A stretch of DNA of 7,104 bases from Acidobacteriota bacterium (GCA_013140955.1 JABFRY010000268.1:1-7104), one strand, 5' to 3'. Positions 1 through 5,502 are shown, numbered from the stretch's first letter. The notes: a model not told the origin generated them from the sequence alone. Made by a program: numbers and translations.

Positions 1-693
1 GTCTACGACCTGCTGATCGAGGCGCTGCCCCCCCTCCCCTTCTTCGGCGAACGCGACCCCGTGAAGCAGGACCTGCCCCTGCCGCTCACCCTGGCGCCGG
101 CGCTCTCGACCCATGTCTGGAACTTCGTCCATGAGGTGGTCGCCGTCCAGTTGCTCCGGCCCGCCTTGATCGCGAAGTTCCACGAGCCCCTGCAGCGGCA
201 CTACGACCTGGTGTTCGGGCCGGGCGCGCGCGAACAGGCCGGGAGCCTCCCGGGCGGCACGTCCGGTGGCCGCCTGATGCTGCGCCGCCCCGGCTATCAC
301 CTGGATCCCCATCGCGATCCGAAGCGCTCCCTGCTGACCTGCCTGCTGTACCTGGCCCGCCCGGGCGACGACGAACGCTACGGCACGCAGATCTTCCGCG
401 TCGAGGGCGATGCCGAGGCCGGCTACAAGCAGACCTACTATCCCGAGCAGGAGGGGCACCGGTGCGAGCTGGCCGGCGTGGTGCCCTTCCGCGCCAACAC
501 CATGCTCGTGTTCCTGAACTCGAAGGGCGCGCACGGGGCGGACATCCCGGAGGATGCGCCCGCCGACCTCGAGCGCTACACGTACCAGTTCTACGTGACG
601 CCGCGAGCCGACGCGCTGTCAGCGCTCGTGAAGTCGCTGCCGAAGGAACGCCGGGCCCAGTGGCGCAACAAGGGGCAGGCCCGCGGCGCATGA
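1..693 (+). CDS. 2-oxoglutarate/Fe(II)-dependent oxygenase, 5' end missing
   Basis: The frame is open from base 1, so the real start lies outside the window; the GTG at 61 is an internal Val. The product resembles the prolyl-hydroxylase-like 2OG-Fe(II) oxygenase superfamily, which couples 2-oxoglutarate decarboxylation to hydroxylation of a substrate. Visible active-site residues are the HxD pair in PHRDP (His codon 310-312, Asp 316-318), the distal His in KGAHG (532-534) and the 2OG-binding Arg in LERYTYQF (574-576). These are the expected order and spacing for a double-stranded beta-helix core. A typical LLYL strand follows HxD. No signal peptide can be judged because the N-terminus is missing. 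The stop overlaps the next gene's start in ATGA, implying coupled translation with the acetyltransferase. The substrate is unknown; a surface-glycan or small-molecule role is only a guess. The fold call is strong. Confidence 0.85.
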   Translation, partial: VYDLLIEALPPLPFFGERDPVKQDLPLPLTLAPALSTHVWNFVHEVVAVQLLRPALIAKFHEPLQRHYDLVFGPGAREQAGSLPGGTSGGRLMLRRPGYHLDPHRDPKRSLLTCLLYLARPGDDERYGTQIFRVEGDAEAGYKQTYYPEQEGHRCELAGVVPFRANTMLVFLNSKGAHGADIPEDAPADLERYTYQFYVTPRADALSALVKSLPKERRAQWRNKGQARGA

Positions 694-1268
694 CCCGGCT
701 CGAGACCGACCGGCTCGTCTTGCGGCGGCCGGTGCTCGAGGATCTCGACGCCTTTGCGGCCATGCTGGGCGACCCGGCCGTCGCGCGGTGGCTCGCCCCG
801 GACGGGCGCCCCGCCACCCGCCACGGCGCCTGGCAGTCTCTCTGCGCCACCATCGGGCACTGGGAGTTGCGCGGCTACGGGATGTTCTCGGTGGTCGAAC
901 GGCACACGGCACGCGTCGTGGGCCGAATCGGTCCGCTGTATCCGGAGGGATGGCCCGGGTTCGAGATTGGCTGGACGCTGTGCCCGCCGGCCTGGGGACG
1001 TGGCTACGCGACCGAGGCGGCGCGGCGCTGTCTCGCACACGCCTTCGAGGACCTGGACCAGCCGCACGTCGTCAGCCTGATCCTGCCGGACAACCAGGCC
1101 TCGATCCGCGTCGCGGAGCGGATTGGCGAGACGCTCGAGCGCGTGGTGACCCTTCCCCACCTGCCGGCGGAGACGTCGGTGCTCCAGTACGGGATCGACC
1201 GCGAGGCCTGGCGCCAGGCACGGCGTCAGGGTCCGTCTACTGGTGTTCGGGGTGAGGCGTCGGGGTAG
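690..1268 (+). CDS. GNAT family N-acetyltransferase (RimJ/RimL-like)
   Basis: A 192-residue cytoplasmic protein of the Acetyltransf_3 (RimJ/RimL) type, which transfers acetyl from acetyl-CoA to an amine such as a protein N-terminus, amino sugar or drug. It opens with the classic LETDRLVLRRP strand (residues 4-14). Motif A is visible as GWTLCPPAWGRGYATEA (94-110), where WGRGYA is the pyrophosphate-binding loop, followed by motif B, NQASIRVAERIG (135-146). The length is typical for the subfamily. The ATG at 690 was chosen because it overlaps the oxygenase stop (ATGA) and begins exactly at the conserved N-terminal strand; the frame is open further upstream, but that part is out-of-frame oxygenase sequence. 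The last 32 bp overlap the convergent lipoprotein gene, so the Gly/Arg-rich C-terminal tail is probably unconstrained. The substrate cannot be deduced. Pairing with an oxygenase suggests both modify the same molecule. Confidence 0.88.
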   Translation: MTRLETDRLVLRRPVLEDLDAFAAMLGDPAVARWLAPDGRPATRHGAWQSLCATIGHWELRGYGMFSVVERHTARVVGRIGPLYPEGWPGFEIGWTLCPPAWGRGYATEAARRCLAHAFEDLDQPHVVSLILPDNQASIRVAERIGETLERVVTLPHLPAETSVLQYGIDREAWRQARRQGPSTGVRGEASG

Positions 1269-1764
1269 CCGACGGGAACTGCGCGCCCCACTTCTGATCG
1301 ATGGCCGCCCGGATCGCCGGAACGGACGCGCCAGCGGCGAACATCTGCATGGCATCCCGGGCCACGTCGATACAGATGGTGCAGCCGTAGCCGTGGTCGT
1401 CCCAGGTCACGTTCCCCTGAGCGTCTCGTGAACGGATGAAGCAGTCGTGGTTGGCCCCGTGGCCCAGCTGCTGGCAGCCGCAGAAGCAGGGCACGTGCTG
1501 CAGGACTTCCGGGTGTTGTGCGGCGAACGCATAGACCTCGTGCACCACGGCGAGAGGCCGGACCGACGGATAGCCGGGGCTCGGCATCGGCGGCAGCGCC
1601 CCGGTGGTCGCCACGCCCGGCACGCTCGACCGCACCGGTGCGGGCATCTGCGCCTGCAGCGCCTTACCGGGCTGCACGGAATCGGCAGGCAGCGGGCTCG
1701 TACACGCCGTGAGACACAGGCCCGCGACACAGAGGCTGAGGGCGGCGACAGAGGCGTGAGGCAT
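1237..1764 (-). CDS. PCYCGC-motif lipoprotein
   Basis: A predicted lipoprotein of 175 residues. A hydrophobic segment ends in the lipobox LTAC (lipidated Cys21), followed by a Pro/Ala-rich linker to about residue 70. The C-terminal domain carries PCFCGC (residues 92-97) with a downstream HDCF and a CTIC pair (Cys128, Cys131). That gives six cysteines plus conserved His, consistent with metal binding or redox chemistry. This matches the PCYCGC family (Pfam 'protein of unknown function with PCYCGC motif'), whose biochemical role is not established. I prefer ATG 1764 because AGGA lies 8 nt upstream of it; the ATG at 1773 would add three residues and has no spaced ribosome site. The sequence TAGGAT, 7 nt before ATG 1764, could also act as a -10 box. 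It lies 52 bp after the upstream small secreted protein gene on the same strand, so co-transcription is possible. Its 3' end overlaps the GNAT gene by 32 bp. Confidence 0.85.
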   Translation of the reverse strand: MPHASVAALSLCVAGLCLTACTSPLPADSVQPGKALQAQMPAPVRSSVPGVATTGALPPMPSPGYPSVRPLAVVHEVYAFAAQHPEVLQHVPCFCGCQQLGHGANHDCFIRSRDAQGNVTWDDHGYGCTICIDVARDAMQMFAAGASVPAIRAAIDQKWGAQFPSATPTPHPEHQ

Positions 1765-1816
1765 GCCCGTCATCCTATCCGATGGACCTGCGCGGCGCGA
1801 CTGCGCGCCACGTGCG

Positions 1817-2329
1817 TCAGTGCACCGCCTGCCAGTCGGCCACGAGGCCCGACACCATCGCCTCCACCTCCGGCAGCAGCGCCGTCAGGGGTCCTGGAGG
1901 AACGAACACGAGCGACTGGCGTCCCCACGTGACGGCATCCACCACCTCGGACGCGGTCACCGGCGACCGCAGCGCCTGTCGGACCTGCACCTGGAGGGCC
2001 ACCGCGTGCCCGCCCGCTGGGAGGGCCAGGGGCGTGACCAGCACGTAGACAAAAGGCCGGGTGGCGCCGGGGTTGGCCTGCTGGGAGGGGTACACCGGAA
2101 CGCCGCCCGCACGCAGCCGCTCGGCGACGGTGGCCCGCAGCACGCCTGCGGTCACCCCCGCCGCCTCGAGGGCCTGATCGGCCTCGACCTCGATCTCGAG
2201 CCCGGGCAGCTCCCGCAGGGTGGCCCGGCCCATGGGCACGAACATCTGCGCAACGGCGACCGTCGGGGCCATCGTGACCAGCAAGGCCACGACCACGACC
2301 GGGCCAATCCGTTTCCTGTCGTGCGACAT
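1817..2329 (-). CDS. Small secreted protein of unknown function
   Basis: A 170-residue product. The N-terminus has a basic stretch (SHDRKR), a hydrophobic core (VVVVALLVTM) and an Ala-x-Ala-type end (VAVAQ) around residue 28, a clear Sec signal peptide with no lipobox Cys. The mature part begins RELPGLEIEVE and contains an alternating alpha/beta pattern: GVLRATVAERLRAGGVPVY, then FVYVLVTPL, then AVALQVQVRQAL, then a TWGRQSLVFV strand and a final helix ending WQAVH. I do not recognise a named family, but the layout (helix, strands carrying paired Val/Leu, TW near the C-terminus) looks like a compact periplasmic domain. ATG 2329 is preferred: GGAGG lies 4 nt upstream, while the adjacent ATG at 2332 would have almost no spacer. 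The open frame extends further upstream, but that sequence is Arg/Ser/Pro-rich non-coding shadow. It may be the first gene of a two-gene unit with the downstream lipoprotein. Confidence 0.75.
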   Translation of the reverse strand: MSHDRKRIGPVVVVALLVTMAPTVAVAQMFVPMGRATLRELPGLEIEVEADQALEAAGVTAGVLRATVAERLRAGGVPVYPSQQANPGATRPFVYVLVTPLALPAGGHAVALQVQVRQALRSPVTASEVVDAVTWGRQSLVFVPPGPLTALLPEVEAMVSGLVADWQAVH

Positions 2330-2422
2330 CATCCCTCCGCCCGGTGTATCGGACCCGCGCCTCGCACGCGGGAGCCGCGGCGGACTTCGCCCCGACCGGC
2401 GTCCTCGCATACACTGGCAACC

Positions 2423-2429
2423 GAGGTGA
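2423..2429 (+). promoter_or_regulatory. Shine-Dalgarno site setting a TTG start
   Basis: GAGGTGA is a full match to the anti-Shine-Dalgarno core and sits 7 nt before TTG 2437. An in-frame ATG at 2344 has no comparable site and would add 31 residues of low-complexity sequence, so this site decides the start of the small CxxC gene. Just upstream, TACACT (2410-2415), with TTCGCC 18 bp further back, is a weak candidate promoter. Confidence 0.6.
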
Positions 2430-2436
2430 GCACGAG

Positions 2437-2640
2437 TTGAGCTACTGCGAACACTGTCAGGGTCAGCGGTTCGACCGCGCACAGGTCCTGCGCGCGCTGC
2501 GTGAGATCAGGCACGACATGCGGCAGCGCCGGGCCGGCCGCGAGGTGGACGACGCGGTCAAGGTCATCATGCACGCGGTGCGCGCGCTCGAGATTCCCCA
2601 CCTGGATCCGGTGGAGGACGACGACCCCATCGTCCACTAG
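2437..2640 (+). CDS. Small CxxC protein, TTG start
   Basis: A 67-residue, probably cytoplasmic protein starting at TTG 2437 behind a strong ribosome site. It begins MSYCEHCQGQRF, with one CxxC pair (Cys4, Cys7) and an adjacent His6. This is followed by a charged amphipathic helical region (residues about 13-48: RAQVLRALREIRHDM and the stretch to HAVRAL) and an acidic tail (VEDDDPIVH). A single CxxC could bind zinc only with partner ligands or as a dimer. I do not recognise the family and assign no function. It is divergent from the secreted-protein gene starting at 2329 and is followed directly by a short tandem-repeat array. The main doubt is whether so short an ORF is expressed; the ribosome site and ordered composition support it. 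Confidence 0.6.
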   Translation: MSYCEHCQGQRFDRAQVLRALREIRHDMRQRRAGREVDDAVKVIMHAVRALEIPHLDPVEDDDPIVH

Positions 2641-2659
2641 CGCCGTTCGCGCTTCCGTG

Positions 2660-2740
2660 TCGCACTCGTCGGGCTGGCAGTAGTGGGTCTGGCACTCGGG
2701 GGCTGGCACTAGCCGGTCTGGCACTCGTTGGGCCGGCACC
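2660..2740 (+). repeat. Tandem array of about 15-bp units, intergenic
   Basis: The pentamer TGGCA (or one-base variants) recurs at 2660, 2675, 2690, 2704, 2719 and 2734, a spacing of 15, 15, 14, 15 and 15 bases. An approximate consensus unit is TGGCACTCGTCGGGC. Units alternate, so a 29-bp higher-order copy is visible: 2672-2698 matches 2701-2727 with three mismatches in 27. The array fills the gap between the stop of the CxxC gene (2640) and the stop of the convergent bicupin gene (2759). It has no obvious coding role and no T-tract terminator is seen inside it. It could be a slippage-prone minisatellite or a protein-binding array. Confidence 0.65.
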
Positions 2741-2758
2741 GCCCGGAGCAGCGCCGCC

Positions 2759-3556
2759 TCAGCGAATCTCCACCTCCACCACGTACGCCTCTGCTCCGGG
2801 TGCGGCCTCGAGGGCGTGGGCCTCGTCGGCTGGGAAGAGCCGCCACGCGCCGGTCTCACGCAGCACACCGGGCGCCCCGCCGCCTGCGGTCGCGGCGCCG
2901 GACACGAGCACGACCAGGGTTGGCACGGGGTGGGTGTGCACGGGTGTCTCGCCGTCCCGTGGCAGGCGCACGTCGGCCGCGCGGAACGCGCGGGACTCCA
3001 GTACGATCTCCTGTCCGGGCACCGTCACCGCGGCGTGGCTCGTCCAGCCTCCGGGCCTGAGGTTCTCGACCCCCACGAGCCGGTACGCCACGTCGTCGAT
3101 GTTCTCCACGACGTGCGCCGCCGGACGCCCGGTGTACTCGGCCACGGTCGTCTCACCCAGCCGCCGCACACGCGGTGTGCCCCAGTCCTGCCCCGTCGTG
3201 CGTGTGCGCGTGGTGCCAATGCCCGTGTTCACGGTGAGGAGATCCCGGTCGTGCAGGTGCTCGAGCGTGCGGGCGCCCGGCAGCACCTCCACCTCGAGGA
3301 TCCGGAAGGTGGGGGCACTGAGGACGATGCGGTGGCTGGGGTCCTGATCTACCGGCACCGGCCCGGAACGTGTCTGCGCCTGGGCTCCGGCAGCACCGGC
3401 GGCCAGCACGGGAGTCGCCAGGACCGTGGAGGTCAGGGCGGTGCCGGCTGGAGCGGTGCCGGCTGGAGCGGTGCCAGCCAAGACGGTGCAGCAGGCCGCA
3501 GCGAGGCCGGCGGAGCGAAGGTGCCGCAGGGCCTGATGTGGAGCGCAGCGCCGCAT
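2759..3556 (-). CDS. Secreted two-domain cupin (bicupin) protein
   Basis: 265 residues with an unusually long Ala/Thr-rich export signal ending near AGAQAQ (residue about 61). It contains three copies of a five-residue unit (AGTAP, AGTAP, AGTAL, residues 27-41). Two cupin folds follow. Cupin 1 shows motif 1 EHLHDRD (His100, His102) and motif 2 PAAHVVEN (His148, Asn152). Cupin 2 shows VHTHP (His207, His209) and motif 2 PADEAHALE (His247). Three His per site are consistent with metal binding, but the Glu normally found 3-4 residues after HxH is absent in both domains. A periplasmic location is likely. The substrate is unknown; enzyme, sensor and sugar-binding roles all remain possible. The start is ATG 3556: no Shine-Dalgarno is present, but a consensus TATAAT lies 8 nt upstream, suggesting a leaderless transcript. 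It is divergent from the dehydrogenase gene. Confidence 0.8.
   Translation of the reverse strand: MRRCAPHQALRHLRSAGLAAACCTVLAGTAPAGTAPAGTALTSTVLATPVLAAGAAGAQAQTRSGPVPVDQDPSHRIVLSAPTFRILEVEVLPGARTLEHLHDRDLLTVNTGIGTTRTRTTGQDWGTPRVRRLGETTVAEYTGRPAAHVVENIDDVAYRLVGVENLRPGGWTSHAAVTVPGQEIVLESRAFRAADVRLPRDGETPVHTHPVPTLVVLVSGAATAGGGAPGVLRETGAWRLFPADEAHALEAAPGAEAYVVEVEIR
3438..3482 (-). repeat. Three 15-bp tandem copies inside the bicupin signal peptide
   Basis: On the + strand GCGGTGCCGGCTGGA occurs twice in perfect tandem (3438-3452, 3453-3467) and a third, diverged copy follows (3468-3482). Being 15 bp, each copy adds five residues (AGTAP-type) in frame, so copy-number changes would lengthen or shorten the signal sequence without a frameshift. 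Confidence 0.75.
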
Positions 3557-3564
3557 GGGCGAGG

Positions 3565-3570
3565 ATTATA
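3565..3570 (-). promoter_or_regulatory. -10 box TATAAT for the bicupin gene
   Basis: Read on the minus strand this is a perfect TATAAT ending 8 nt before ATG 3556, in a region otherwise almost all G and C. A start about 7 nt downstream would begin the mRNA at or within about two bases of the ATG. No convincing -35 hexamer is visible at 16-18 bp; ACGACC at a 19-bp spacing is a weak match. Confidence 0.6.
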
Positions 3571-3615
3571 CGCGCCGTCCGCCGCCGTGGGTCGTGGCAG
3601 AATGTCGCCGTGTCG

Positions 3616-3634
3616 GCCCGGCCCATCGCCGGGC
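3616..3634 (+). other. Short hairpin in the leader of the sugar dehydrogenase gene
   Basis: GCCCGGC (3616-3622) and GCCGGGC (3628-3634) form a 7-bp all-GC stem with a 5-nt loop, ending 26 nt before the ATG and 15 nt before the GGAGG ribosome site. It could stabilise the leader or modulate translation, but such short GC stems are common by chance in this composition. Confidence 0.3.
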
Positions 3635-3660
3635 GTTCCCGCAGACGACGGAGGATATGC

Positions 3661-5079
3661 ATGACCCGCACGACCTGCCTGCTCCTGGCCGCCTGGCTCA
3701 TGGCCAGTCCCGTGTGCGCCCAGGCGCCGGACGATCCCTTTCCGACGCCCATCCAGGCCACCGAGGGGATGATTCCCGTCCGTGTCGTGGAGTTTGCCTC
3801 GCTGCCCGACATCGGCGGCGTGGCGGCGCGCCCGATGATGCTCGTGACCGAGCCGGGTACCCGCCGGATGTTCGTCAACGACATGCGCGGGCCGCTGTAC
3901 AGCGTGAGCTACGACGGGCGATCGGTGAGGCCCTACGTGGACATCAACGCCAGCATGTGGGGCGTGCGCGTGCAGTCGGAGGGCCGCGAGCGCGGCTTCC
4001 AGAGCTTCGCCTTCCACCCGCAGTTCGGCCAGGCGGGCACCCCGGGTTACGGCAGGTTCTACACGCTGACCGACAGCGAAAACACCGGCCCCCGTCCCGA
4101 CTTCACGCCCGGCGACGGCGGTGACACGCACGACTCGGTCCTGCTCGAATGGACCGCCCGCAACGCCGCGGCCGAGACGTACGACGGCGGTGCGCCGCGT
4201 GAACTGATGCGGATGCAGCAGCCGTTCGCCAATCACAATGGCGGTCAGCTCGGCTTCGACCCCACGGCGCAGCCCGGCAGCCCCGAATTCGGCCTGCTCT
4301 ACGTCGGCTTCGCCGACGGGGGCAGCGGCGGCGACCCGATCAACCTCGCGCAGAACCTGGCGTCGCCCTTCGGCAAGATCATGCGGATCGACCCGATGGG
4401 GCGCAACAGCGCGAACGGGAAGTACGGCATCCCCGACGCGAACCCGTTCGTGAGCGACAACAACCCGAACACGCTCGGCGAGATCTACGCCTACGGCCTG
4501 CGCAACCCGCAGCGCTTCGCCTGGGACTCCCGCACCCGCAACATGTTCGTCGCCGACATCGGGCAGAACATCGTGGAAAAGGTGAGCCTGGTGCCGCGCG
4601 GCGGCAATCTCGGCTGGAACAAGTGGGAGGGCAGCTACCGCTACATCAGCCGTGCCGAAGTGGGCCTCACGGGCATGCGCGGCGAAGCCGGCATCACCTA
4701 CCCGATCGTCGAGTACGGGCAGCTCGATCCACTGCTGCAGCCACAGTCGGCGGTGACGATGGGCTACGTCTACCGCGGGACCGCGATTCCCCGCCTGTCC
4801 AACCTGGTCATCTTCGGCGACAACCCCAGCGGCGAGATCTTCTACGTGAGCGCGGACACCCTGCCGAACGGCGGTCAGGCGGCGATGCGCCGGATCCTGC
4901 TCAATGCGGACGGCACGCCGAAGACGCTCCTGGCGCTCATCCAGGAGAAGAACCGCCAGCAGGGCAAGACGCCCGCGACGCGCGCCGACCTGCGGTTCGG
5001 GCAGGGTCCGGACGGCCAGATCCTGCTGCTCAACAAGGGCGACGGCACGATCCGCCTGATGACGCCCGACCAGCCCTGA
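3661..5079 (+). CDS. Secreted PQQ-dependent sugar dehydrogenase-like beta-propeller (COG2133)
   Basis: 472 residues, beginning with a Sec signal peptide (MTRTTCLLLAAWLMASPVCAQ), so it is periplasmic or secreted. The rest is a six-bladed propeller of the soluble glucose/aldose dehydrogenase type, which oxidises sugars or related alcohols with PQQ. Characteristic stretches in order are ERGFQSFAFHP (110-120), NHNGGQLGFDP (191-201, His192 in the catalytic-base position), DGGSGGDP (219-226), ASPFGKIMRIDP (234-245), YGLRNPQRFAWD (278-289), VADIGQN (297-303), GGNLGW (314-319) and a late FGQGPDGQILLLNKGDG strand. ATG 3661 follows GGAGG (3650-3654) with a 6-nt spacer and starts exactly at the signal peptide; the open frame upstream is not coding. 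No CxxCH heme site and no PQQ-synthesis genes are seen. Some COG2133 members are not shown to bind PQQ, so the exact substrate and cofactor are inferred. Confidence 0.88.
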   Translation: MTRTTCLLLAAWLMASPVCAQAPDDPFPTPIQATEGMIPVRVVEFASLPDIGGVAARPMMLVTEPGTRRMFVNDMRGPLYSVSYDGRSVRPYVDINASMWGVRVQSEGRERGFQSFAFHPQFGQAGTPGYGRFYTLTDSENTGPRPDFTPGDGGDTHDSVLLEWTARNAAAETYDGGAPRELMRMQQPFANHNGGQLGFDPTAQPGSPEFGLLYVGFADGGSGGDPINLAQNLASPFGKIMRIDPMGRNSANGKYGIPDANPFVSDNNPNTLGEIYAYGLRNPQRFAWDSRTRNMFVADIGQNIVEKVSLVPRGGNLGWNKWEGSYRYISRAEVGLTGMRGEAGITYPIVEYGQLDPLLQPQSAVTMGYVYRGTAIPRLSNLVIFGDNPSGEIFYVSADTLPNGGQAAMRRILLNADGTPKTLLALIQEKNRQQGKTPATRADLRFGQGPDGQILLLNKGDGTIRLMTPDQP

Positions 5080-5090
5080 GTCACGCGTGG

Positions 5091-5112
5091 GCCCGGCTGC
5101 CGACGGCCGGGC
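5091..5112 (+). terminator. Candidate hairpin after the sugar dehydrogenase gene
   Basis: GCCCGGC (5091-5097) pairs with GCCGGGC (5106-5112) around an 8-nt loop, starting 12 nt after the stop at 5079. There is no T-run, so intrinsic termination would be weak at best; the downstream gene may be reached by read-through. Confidence 0.35.
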
Positions 5113-5185
5113 TCCGCCTCTCGTGCCTGCCCTTCCACTCAAGGACCTGAGCCGGCTGCCGATTCCTCCACGGAGGAGTCACCAC

Positions 5186-5401
5186 ATGCTGGACGGGGTG
5201 AGCCAGGGGCTCAAGACCATCGAGACGGGATTCAACCGCCTGGACCGTGCGGCCACGCGCGTGGCACGCGACGGGGCGCAGGGCGAGCTGGCCGGCTCGA
5301 TGGTGGACCTGCTGCGGGCGCGCCACGAGGTCGCGGCTGGCGCGGCGGTGGTCCGGACGGCCGACGACATGATTGGCTCGGTGCTCGACCTGCTGGCCTG
5401 A
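5186..5401 (+). CDS. Miniature flagellar rod/hook-like protein (terminal helices only)
   Basis: A 71-residue protein starting at ATG 5186 behind GGAGGAG (5172-5178). The N-terminal segment (residues 4-27: GVSQGLKTIETGFNRLDRAA and on) has the pattern of the flagellar axial-protein N-terminal helix (SGL...A...LD..A.NIAN), but the NNIAN signature is replaced by TRVAR. The C-terminal segment (ELAGSMVDLLRARHEV, then VVRTADDMIGSVLDLL) closely follows the flagellar basal-body rod C-terminal pattern of FlgC/FlgE/FlgG (DL..EMVDLI.ARRAYEAN..VV.TADEMLGTLLDL). The middle domains of those proteins are absent, so the product is essentially two helices joined by a short turn. No other flagellar gene is in the window. 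It lies 106 bp after the dehydrogenase gene, same strand. The similarity is clear by eye. The function is unknown: an orphan structural part, an export-dependent small filament subunit, or an unrelated two-helix protein. Confidence 0.7.
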   Translation: MLDGVSQGLKTIETGFNRLDRAATRVARDGAQGELAGSMVDLLRARHEVAAGAAVVRTADDMIGSVLDLLA

Positions 5402-5415
5402 GCCGGTACGCGACA

Positions 5416-5449
5416 CGTGCCGGGCACCCGCGAAGGGTCACCCGGCACG
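5416..5449 (+). terminator. Hairpin terminator candidate after the mini flagellar-like gene
   Basis: CGTGCCGGG (5416-5424) is perfectly complementary to CCCGGCACG (5441-5449), and CCC/GGG inside can extend the stem past a small bulge. It begins 15 nt after the stop at 5401 and is followed by a moderately T-rich CATCCTGTTCTGT. It is likely the + strand terminator and, being symmetric, may also stop minus-strand transcripts from the MBL gene. Confidence 0.6.
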
Positions 5450-5468
5450 CATCCTGTTCTGTCCGCCG

Positions 5469-5486
5469 CCGCGCCGTTCGGCGCGG
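5469..5486. terminator. Second hairpin in the convergent gap
   Basis: CCGCGCCG (5469-5476) and CGGCGCGG (5479-5486) form a perfect inverted repeat; with a GTTC loop the stem is 7 bp of G and C. It lies 17 nt beyond the stop of the minus-strand MBL gene and is a candidate terminator for it, though no T-tract follows on that strand. The neighbouring GGCCGGCC (5491-5498) is a plain 8-bp palindrome. Confidence 0.4.
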
Positions 5487-5502
5487 GGTTGGCCGGCCGC
5501 GG

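Noticed and set aside
462..689. N-terminal extension of the GNAT gene
   Set aside because: The extension is out-of-frame oxygenase sequence with no family similarity; the conserved GNAT strand starts at ATG 690.
2344..2436. ATG 2344 as start of the CxxC protein
   Set aside because: No ribosome site is present and the added residues look random, while TTG 2437 has a strong site at 7-nt spacing.
2660..2740. CRISPR array
   Set aside because: Units are about 15 bp and directly adjacent, with no unique spacers and no cas genes nearby.
3370..3660. N-terminal extension of the sugar dehydrogenase
   Set aside because: It would precede the signal peptide with antisense bicupin sequence; GGAGG at 3650 and the signal peptide fix the start at 3661.
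3433..5142. A very long open frame on the minus strand opposite the sugar dehydrogenase
   Set aside because: It mirrors the dehydrogenase gene and has Arg/Ala/Val-rich composition with no recognisable motif; the + strand frame shows a full set of family motifs, so this is a GC-driven shadow.
5491..5498. GGCCGGCC palindrome as a regulatory site
   Set aside because: An 8-bp GC palindrome is expected by chance in this composition and lies in a gap between convergent gene ends.
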